From an uncultured Desulfovibrionaceae bacterium (GTDB lineage: Bacteria; Desulfobacterota; Desulfovibrionia; Desulfovibrionales; Desulfovibrionaceae): a stretch of DNA of 5,180 nucleotides. Below, in pieces: positions 1-3,754 of this stretch; within the stretch, counting starts at the first letter, position 1, and every line of letters starts with the position of its first letter. A program made the translations under genes and the position numbers. Location: NCBI GenBank assembly GCA_947178315.1, contig CAMWXW010000052.1:1-5180 (forward strand), read 5' to 3'. The notes under the pieces were generated by a model. It saw only the letters and a program-made list of their open reading frames with translations, ran no database searches and had not been told where the DNA came from.

Positions 1-840
1 ATGTTTGGGGATAATGTACAAGTATTTCTCGATATAGTCATATTTATATCAGATAGATTTTATGCATATATGTTGAGTATGACTCGTATAGGTTCATTCA
101 CCACATTCTTTCCACTCACTGGTGGTGATGCAATGAAAGGATTATGGGTTACTCGTACTTTATTTGTTATGGGTCTTACTTTTTTTATCTTTCCTGTTGT
201 TGATAATCAACTTCCGTCAACCGATATGGAGTTTTCTCTTCCATTTGCGCTTCTCCTCTTAAAAGAGCTACTGTTAGGCTATCTTATTGCCTACTTATTC
301 TCTCCTATATTATGGATAGCAGATGCCTTAGGGGGATTTATTGATGGACAAAGAGGAACAGGACAAGAAAACTCTCAAGATTCATTTACTGATGAACAGA
401 CAACTCCATTAGGGATATGTCTTATACAAACAACAGTTATCCTTATTCTTGTATCTGGAGGATTACTAATATATTTTGGTTTTATCTTTGATACCTTTGT
501 ATTTTGGCCACCTTTTTCTTTTCTTCCATCATTTAGCAATCCAGAAATGCTGACACTCTTTCTTACACGACTTGTGGTTACTGTAGAACTTACCTTAGTT
601 CTTGCAGCTCCAGTTGTTATAGCAACATTTCTTACAGATTGGTCATTAGGACTTCTCAATCGTTTTGCCCAGCAAATGAATGTATATGTCTTAGCAATGT
701 CTATTAAAAGTGCAGTTGCTCTTGCAGTTCTCGTTGTCTATGGAGGTATTATGTTTACAGTACTCTTAAAAGCTGTATATACAACACCAGTGTTTGTGAA
801 TGAAGTTGTAACAATTTTCGGTAAAGGAATATTAAAATAG
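1..840 (+). CDS. sctT: Type III secretion export-apparatus membrane protein SctT (YscT/SpaR/EscT family)
   Basis: This 279-residue, very hydrophobic protein belongs to the SctT/FliR family, whose members assemble with SctR and SctS into the inner-membrane export gate of type III secretion systems. It is the injectisome (SctT) type and not flagellar FliR: it carries IDGQRG (residues 114-119) followed by DEQTTPLG (131-138), and LLNRFAQQMN (218-227) followed by LAMSIKS (231-237), which are SctT signatures that FliR lacks. Hydrophobic segments lie near residues 8-40, 52-67, 80-105, 140-170, 185-212 and 235-260. The length is close to the usual 255-265, with a slightly longer C-terminal tail. The ATG is the first base of the window, so the ribosome binding site cannot be seen and a start further upstream cannot be excluded, but about 20 residues before the first family-like segment is normal. 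It ends in tandem stops (TAG TAG, 838-843). It probably closes an sct operon lying to the left. Confidence 0.9.
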   Translation: MFGDNVQVFLDIVIFISDRFYAYMLSMTRIGSFTTFFPLTGGDAMKGLWVTRTLFVMGLTFFIFPVVDNQLPSTDMEFSLPFALLLLKELLLGYLIAYLFSPILWIADALGGFIDGQRGTGQENSQDSFTDEQTTPLGICLIQTTVILILVSGGLLIYFGFIFDTFVFWPPFSFLPSFSNPEMLTLFLTRLVVTVELTLVLAAPVVIATFLTDWSLGLLNRFAQQMNVYVLAMSIKSAVALAVLVVYGGIMFTVLLKAVYTTPVFVNEVVTIFGKGILK

Positions 841-857
841 TAGTGTTTTTATTATGA

Positions 858-894
858 AGGAAGAAAGATATATAAGAGCTATATCAATCTTCCT
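858..894. terminator. Hairpin between convergent sctT and exbD, possible terminator without a U-run
   Basis: GGAAGA (859-864) pairs with TCTTCC (888-893), with one further A-T pair outside. After a symmetrical AA/AA internal loop, GATATA (867-872) pairs with TATATC (880-885) around a 7-base loop. The stem lies 18 bases after the sctT stop and 33 bases after the exbD stop, the expected place for a shared terminator. No T-run follows on either strand, so intrinsic termination would be weak; it could instead protect 3' ends. A second, weaker dyad, ATTATCA (919-925) with TGATAAT (947-953), spans the exbD stop codon. Confidence 0.4.
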
Positions 895-926
895 AAATGC
901 AAAAGAGACATGAGGCTTATTATCAT

Positions 927-1322
927 CTATTTCTTTTCTTGTGTGGTGATAATGAACTCACCATTACGCTTTAATTTAGCATAATCTACAACATGTAAAA
1001 ATGCTTCAAATGGAGTTGCTTTATCAACATGAATATTGAGATAACGTTCAGGATATTCATCAAGGAGACGTGAGAGGTCTTCTTGTGATATAGCCTTCTG
1101 TTCATAATATAAATCACCTTGTGCAGTAATTGAAATCACAAGTTCTTTTTGTGTTTTTGTATTTTTTTGTGCAGATGAAGATTCAGGTAAAATAATATCA
1201 ATCACAGGCTTTGTAAAAGAAGTCGCCATAATAAAGAAGATTAAGAGCAAAAAGACGACGTCAATAAGAGGAGTTAAATCTAGTTCTGCATCATCTATGT
1301 TATCATCATCAAATAATTGCAT
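927..1322 (-). CDS. exbD: ExbD/TolR-family biopolymer transport protein
   Basis: This 131-residue protein has the standard ExbD plan: a short acidic cytoplasmic N-terminus (residues 1-15), one transmembrane helix (about 17-37) with the family motif LTPLIDVVFLLLIFF, and a periplasmic domain (about 58-128). Asp21 in the helix is the expected proton-carrying residue of the ExbB-ExbD (TonB) and TolQ-TolR motors, which turn proton flow into mechanical work on the outer membrane. The acidic start resembles ExbD more than the basic start of TolR. ATG at 1322 is preceded by AGGAG (plus-strand 1328-1332) with a 5-base spacer. It lies 13 bases downstream of exbB, so the two are surely cotranscribed and made together. 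No tonB or tolA follows; the next gene is sctT on the opposite strand, so the energised partner must be encoded elsewhere. ExbD versus TolR cannot be finally settled from this sequence alone. Confidence 0.9.
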   Translation of the reverse strand: MQLFDDDNIDDAELDLTPLIDVVFLLLIFFIMATSFTKPVIDIILPESSSAQKNTKTQKELVISITAQGDLYYEQKAISQEDLSRLLDEYPERYLNIHVDKATPFEAFLHVVDYAKLKRNGEFIITTQEKK

Positions 1323-1335
1323 GAAAGCTCCTGTA

Positions 1336-1956
1336 TTATAACGTATGTTTATTGAGACAATTGTTTTTCTTACATAGTTCTATTGCTCGAAGAGAGTGTT
1401 CTATTGCTCGTATGAGAAGAGCCTGTAATTTGAGTCTGAGATGGTAATATGAGGCGAGGGCTGGAATTGCAACACAAAGTCCTAGAATTGTAGTGATAAG
1501 AGCTTCCCATATACCAGAGGCAAGGAGTGCTGAATCAGGTGTTGCTTCTGTTGCTATTGTTTGGAATACTTTTACCATACCGAGCATAGTACCTAATAAG
1601 CCGAGAAGAGGAGAAACAACAGAGATAAATCGGAGATAGGAAAGTTTACGCATTGTCCGTTCAAAATTTCGTGAAAAGTAATATTTTATCTCTGTTCTGA
1701 TATCAATAGATGGATCGTGAGCATATACCGAGAGAATATCTTGTACAATAGCAATCAGTGGATTTCTTGCATCAGCATTGCAATAGGTAGCACATGTTGG
1801 ATCTGATTGTATTGAAGTGAAATAGTTTGAGAAATCTTTTCCAACAAAATAGAGATAGATTCCAGAACGAAATGTTAAGTAAAGACAAATAAAAAAGAGT
1901 ATCCCAAGTATAAAGCCAGTTGGTCCTAGTATACTCAAAAGATGTGTTATTTCCAT
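1336..1956 (-). CDS. exbB: ExbB/TolQ/MotA-family proton channel protein
   Basis: With the start chosen here, the protein is 206 residues with three predicted membrane helices at about 8-30, 112-134 and 148-170, separated by a cytoplasmic stretch rich in charged residues. Helix 2 carries SPLLGLLGTMLGMVKVF and helix 3 carries GIWEALITTILGLCVAIPAL, the two signature helices of the ExbB/TolQ/MotA family that line the proton path with the ExbD aspartate; Glu151, Thr123 and Thr156 are candidate conserved polar residues. It is first in a two-gene operon with exbD. The frame is open up to a GTG at 1968, but that GTG overlaps the ribosome binding site, so ATG at 1956 is the likely start. Four cysteines near residues 24, 55, 59 and 161, plus two near the C-terminus, are more than usual for the family. 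ExbB is preferred over TolQ because of the short length and the ExbD-like partner. Confidence 0.88.
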   Translation of the reverse strand: MEITHLLSILGPTGFILGILFFICLYLTFRSGIYLYFVGKDFSNYFTSIQSDPTCATYCNADARNPLIAIVQDILSVYAHDPSIDIRTEIKYYFSRNFERTMRKLSYLRFISVVSPLLGLLGTMLGMVKVFQTIATEATPDSALLASGIWEALITTILGLCVAIPALASYYHLRLKLQALLIRAIEHSLRAIELCKKNNCLNKHTL

Positions 1957-1961
1957 TCTTA

Positions 1962-1966
1962 CCCTC
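1962..1966 (-). promoter_or_regulatory. Ribosome binding site that sets the exbB start
   Basis: On the minus strand this reads GAGGG, followed by a 5-base spacer and ATG at 1956. The in-frame GTG at 1968 shares bases with this site and has no comparable purine-rich sequence upstream, so it is rejected as the start. Confidence 0.75.
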
Positions 1967-1981
1967 ACTCTTCAGTACAAT

Positions 1982-2009
1982 ATACTATCAATTTACAGAG
2001 CAATATCAA
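1982..2009 (-). promoter_or_regulatory. Sigma-70-like promoter for exbB-exbD
   Basis: On the minus strand TTGATA (plus-strand 2004-2009, 5 of 6 to TTGACA) is followed after 16 bases by TAGTAT (1982-1987, 4 of 6 to TATAAT). Transcription would start near 1975, leaving a leader of about 20 bases before the exbB ATG. In DNA this AT-rich, partial matches arise easily by chance, so support comes mainly from its position. Confidence 0.45.
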
Positions 2010-2042
2010 TATAAGACTTTATCACTACTGTTATATGTGTGG

Positions 2043-2083
2043 ATAGTATACTATATATATTTTATGTTCTCATTATAAATGAG
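2043..2083. repeat. Two neighbouring palindromes in the exbB-fliM divergent region
   Basis: ATAGTATACTAT (2043-2054) is a perfect 12-base palindrome. CTCATT (2069-2074), a 3-base spacer ATA, and AATGAG (2078-2083) form a second perfect inverted repeat. The half TATACTAT of the first palindrome recurs at 1981-1988, overlapping the proposed exbB -10 element. Such sites suit a dimeric regulator acting on exbB, fliM or both. The match to a Fur box is too weak to name the regulator. Confidence 0.4.
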
Positions 2084-2145
2084 TCTATATATTTAGAGAT
2101 GTATGCTACATAGGTAATATATCAGAGTGAAAAAGAAGTCAATAT

Positions 2146-2180
2146 AGAATAGAGAGGATATCTATAGGTTTCTTTATTCT
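2146..2180. repeat. Imperfect inverted repeat upstream of the fliM promoter
   Basis: AGAATAGAGA (2146-2155) and TCTTTATTCT (2171-2180) are inverted copies with 9 of 10 positions matching and a 15-base spacer. The centre lies about 57 bases before the predicted fliM transcription start. It could be an activator site for the sigma-54 promoter, although such sites usually lie farther upstream. A chance AT-rich repeat is possible. Confidence 0.3.
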
Positions 2181-2193
2181 CTGTACTCCCTTC

Positions 2194-2209
2194 TGGTATA
2201 TCTCTTGCT
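2194..2209 (+). promoter_or_regulatory. Sigma-54 (RpoN) type -24/-12 promoter of fliM
   Basis: TGGTATATCTCTTGCT matches the sigma-54 consensus TGGCACRNNNNTTGCW at every strongly conserved position: GG (2195-2196) and GC (2207-2208) are separated by exactly 10 bases, the -12 element TTGCT is perfect, and the purine after the -24 element is present. The two mismatches are in the CAC part of the -24 element. Transcription would begin near 2220, giving a leader of about 23 bases that contains the fliM ribosome binding site. RpoN control of mid-class flagellar genes is well known in polarly flagellated proteobacteria, so the context fits. Confidence 0.65.
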
Positions 2210-2242
2210 TTTTCTGTACTACTATATTTTAATGAGGTAGAT

Positions 2243-3220
2243 ATGGCAACGCTTGGGCAAGATGAAATAGATAATCTCTTAAAAGGCTTGAATAGTGGAG
2301 AGATAGAAACAGAAACAGATACACCTGAAGAAGATGATGCTGTTGCTGTATTTAATCTTGCAAATCAGGATAGAATTATCCGTGGTAGAATGCCAGTTCT
2401 TGAAATCATTAATGATAGATTTGCAAAGCTTTGTACCAATAGTTTGAGCAACTCTATGCGTAAGCGAATTGAATTTAATCCGAGTAGCATAGATGTCGTA
2501 AAGTTTGGTGATTTTATGAAGACATTAGCTGTTCCCAGTAGTATACATGTTTTCAAAATGGAACCTCTTCGTGGTAATGCATTGATGGTAATTGATGCGA
2601 AACTAGTATTTGCTCTTGTTGAAAATTTTTTTGGAGGTTCTGGTTCAAAGCCAAAGATAGAGGGAAGAGAATTTACTCCTATAGAGCAATCAATTATTGT
2701 AAAAGTAGCACATACTATACTTAAGAATATAGAAGAGGCATGGTTTCCTGTCCATGAATTACAGTTAGAATTAGTTCGCTCTGAGATAAATCCTCAATTT
2801 GCTAGTATAGTTCCTCCTAGTGAAGTTGTTATCATTGTATCTTTTGAAGTAGAGCTGGACTCTGCATTAGGCAAATTTGAGATATGTCTACCATATCCTA
2901 CAATAGAACCTATCCGTACAAAACTGCATGCCAACTTTCAAACGGAACGTCTGGAAGTCGATCACTCATGGGTAGCGCGATTAAAAGAACGTATTATGGA
3001 AACGTCGCTTAATATACGAGTCGAGCTTGGGAGAACACAGATTACAAGTAATCAACTGTTAAAGTTGAAAAGCGGTGATATCATCATGCTTAATACAGAA
3101 GTAGATAGTGTTCTTCCGATAGAAATAGAGGGAGTTGCAAAGTTTTGGGGAACTCCAGGAGTACTGCGAGCTAATAAAGCAATGTTAATAGTCAAAGAAG
3201 AAAAGATGAAATTAGGATAA
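2243..3220 (+). CDS. fliM: Flagellar motor switch protein FliM
   Basis: FliM is the middle component of the flagellar C-ring; it binds phosphorylated CheY and helps switch the rotation direction. The 325-residue product has the family's normal length and three-part plan. Residues 4-13, LGQDEIDNLL, are the CheY-P docking peptide (commonly LSQDEIDALL), followed by an acidic linker (20-33). The middle domain spans about 40-230, with MEPLRGNALMVID (106-118), FFGGSG (129-134) and FTPIEQ (144-149). The C-terminal SpoA domain spans about 250-320, with VELGRTQIT and LKSGDIIML, and is the part that contacts FliN. The docking peptide marks a true flagellar FliM, since injectisome SctQ proteins lack it. 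ATG at 2243 has GAGGT (2234-2238) just upstream. No other flagellar gene lies in the window; the next gene, 151 bases on, encodes an HU/IHF protein. A sigma-54-type promoter precedes it. Confidence 0.96.
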   Translation: MATLGQDEIDNLLKGLNSGEIETETDTPEEDDAVAVFNLANQDRIIRGRMPVLEIINDRFAKLCTNSLSNSMRKRIEFNPSSIDVVKFGDFMKTLAVPSSIHVFKMEPLRGNALMVIDAKLVFALVENFFGGSGSKPKIEGREFTPIEQSIIVKVAHTILKNIEEAWFPVHELQLELVRSEINPQFASIVPPSEVVIIVSFEVELDSALGKFEICLPYPTIEPIRTKLHANFQTERLEVDHSWVARLKERIMETSLNIRVELGRTQITSNQLLKLKSGDIIMLNTEVDSVLPIEIEGVAKFWGTPGVLRANKAMLIVKEEKMKLG

Positions 3221-3224
3221 TCTC

Positions 3225-3246
3225 ATACGTATATTATCATACGTGT
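3225..3246 (+). terminator. Hairpin immediately after fliM, weak or RNA-processing type
   Basis: ATACGTAT (3225-3232) pairs with ATACGTGT (3239-3246) around the loop ATTATC, giving eight pairs including one G-U, starting 4 bases after the fliM stop. The bases that follow are purine-rich (AAGAAAG), so it is not a classical intrinsic terminator. It may stabilise the fliM 3' end, act with Rho, or be a DNA-level dyad, since CATACGT is also present as a direct repeat. Confidence 0.35.
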
Positions 3247-3263
3247 AAGAAAGCCGATAGATA

Positions 3264-3292
3264 TTGTAAGAGTATGCAGATAGAGTGATAAA
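3264..3292 (+). promoter_or_regulatory. Possible sigma-70 promoter for the HU/IHF gene
   Basis: TTGTAA (3264-3269) and GATAAA (3287-3292) are spaced by 17 bases, each matching 4 of 6 consensus positions. Transcription would start near 3299, giving a leader of about 70 bases that contains the two dyads described next. The match is weak, and read-through from fliM is an alternative. Confidence 0.25.
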
Positions 3293-3322
3293 AATTATTT
3301 GTAGTTACATTTTTTCCTTTTA

Positions 3323-3339
3323 TTCCTAAATTGTAGGAA
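3323..3339 (+). repeat. TTCCTA/TAGGAA dyad in the HU/IHF leader
   Basis: TTCCTA (3323-3328) and TAGGAA (3334-3339) form a perfect inverted repeat around AATTG. Flanking copies of TTCC at 3314-3317 and 3345-3348 could pair with the same GGAA, so alternative RNA folds, or a clustered operator, are possible. It sits 33 bases before the start codon. Confidence 0.4.
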
Positions 3340-3349
3340 AAATATTCCG

Positions 3350-3368
3350 ATACCTCCTTGTGAGGTGT
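3350..3368 (+). promoter_or_regulatory. Hairpin masking the HU/IHF ribosome binding site
   Basis: ATACCTC (3350-3356) pairs with GAGGTGT (3362-3368) around the loop CTTGT, giving seven pairs, one of them G-U. The right arm contains the whole Shine-Dalgarno sequence GAGGT, which lies 5 bases before ATG at 3372, so folding would block ribosome access. The left arm itself resembles the anti-Shine-Dalgarno of 16S rRNA. This is a plausible translational control element; chance is possible because any CCTC upstream of a GAGG can pair. Confidence 0.5.
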
Positions 3369-3371
3369 ACA

Positions 3372-3683
3372 ATGAATAAAAGTGATTTAGTAAAAGCATT
3401 TGCAGAGAATCATAATCTGCATATGGACGAAGCTACAGTTATTGTAGATACATTTTTTGCTACCATTCAAAAAGCTCTCCTTAAGGGTTCAAGAGTAGAA
3501 ATACGTGGCTTTGGTTCATTTAAGGTAAAAGAATATGAAGGGTATAAGGGAAGAAATCCTAAAACTGGATCTTTAGTCAATGTACCAGCAAAACGTCTAC
3601 CCCGATTCAAACCGGGTAAAATGTTTTTAGAAATTCTCAATAAACAACAGAAGACTTCTAATGACAAAGCGAGAGTACGCTAA
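3372..3683 (+). CDS. HU/IHF-family nucleoid DNA-binding protein
   Basis: This protein of 103 residues is a small basic architectural protein that dimerises and bends DNA in the nucleoid. Residues 1-40 form the helical dimerisation part, beginning MNKSDLVKAFA. The signature RVEIRGFGSF (41-50) follows, then the DNA-embracing beta arm with GRNPKTG (60-66), whose Pro63 is the residue expected to intercalate into DNA, and the closing FKPGK (79-83). The IRGFGSF and FKPGK forms lean towards the IHF-beta branch, while KEYEGYKGRNPKTG looks like HU/IHF proteins of delta-proteobacteria; HU or IHF cannot be decided here. It is longer than the usual 90-95 residues because of a polar, basic tail (about 91-103). 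The start is ATG at 3372, since the GTG at 3360 overlaps the ribosome binding site. It follows fliM by 151 bases and ends at a strong terminator. Confidence 0.93.
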   Translation: MNKSDLVKAFAENHNLHMDEATVIVDTFFATIQKALLKGSRVEIRGFGSFKVKEYEGYKGRNPKTGSLVNVPAKRLPRFKPGKMFLEILNKQQKTSNDKARVR

Positions 3684-3690
3684 TCTAAAA

Positions 3691-3733
3691 GATATTCTTG
3701 TGGGTATTTTACCCACTTGGATATTCTGTTTTT
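3691..3733. terminator. Bidirectional intrinsic terminator between the HU/IHF and GGDEF-EAL genes
   Basis: GTGGGTA (3700-3706) pairs with TACCCAC (3710-3716) around a 3-base TTT loop. Below a TT/TT internal loop, the stem continues with GATATTC (3691-3697) against GGATATT (3719-3725), with two G-U pairs. On the plus strand TTTTT (3729-3733) follows, 3 bases after the stem; on the minus strand TTTT (complement of 3687-3690) follows directly. It begins 8 bases after the HU/IHF stop and lies 21 bases beyond the GGDEF-EAL stop, so it can end both converging transcripts. Confidence 0.8.
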
Positions 3734-3754
3734 ATAATACAGAGCAAGATATTC

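Noticed and set aside
1..840. Flagellar FliR instead of SctT
   Set aside because: The IDGQRG, DEQTTPLG and LLNRFAQQMN motifs are of the injectisome type; FliR has different residues at these places.
1957..1968. GTG at 1968 as the start of exbB
   Set aside because: The GTG is part of the GAGGG ribosome binding region that serves the ATG at 1956, and it has no good site of its own.
1957..2242. A small gene or RNA gene in the divergent region
   Set aside because: No open frame with a ribosome binding site and no tRNA-like fold was seen; the region is very AT-rich and is explained by promoters and palindromes.
2243..3220. Type III secretion SctQ instead of FliM
   Set aside because: The N-terminal LGQDEIDNLL docking peptide and the full-length middle domain are FliM features that SctQ proteins lack.
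3253..3260. GCCGATAG as a sigma-28 -10 element upstream of the HU/IHF gene
   Set aside because: It matches 7 of 8 positions of GCCGATAA, but the bases at the proper -35 distance (TTATCATA) do not resemble TAAAGTTT, and the downstream gene is not a late flagellar gene.
3360..3371. GTG at 3360 as the start of the HU/IHF gene
   Set aside because: It adds four residues (MRCT) not typical of the family and overlaps the Shine-Dalgarno sequence of the ATG at 3372, whose product begins with the standard MNKSDLV.
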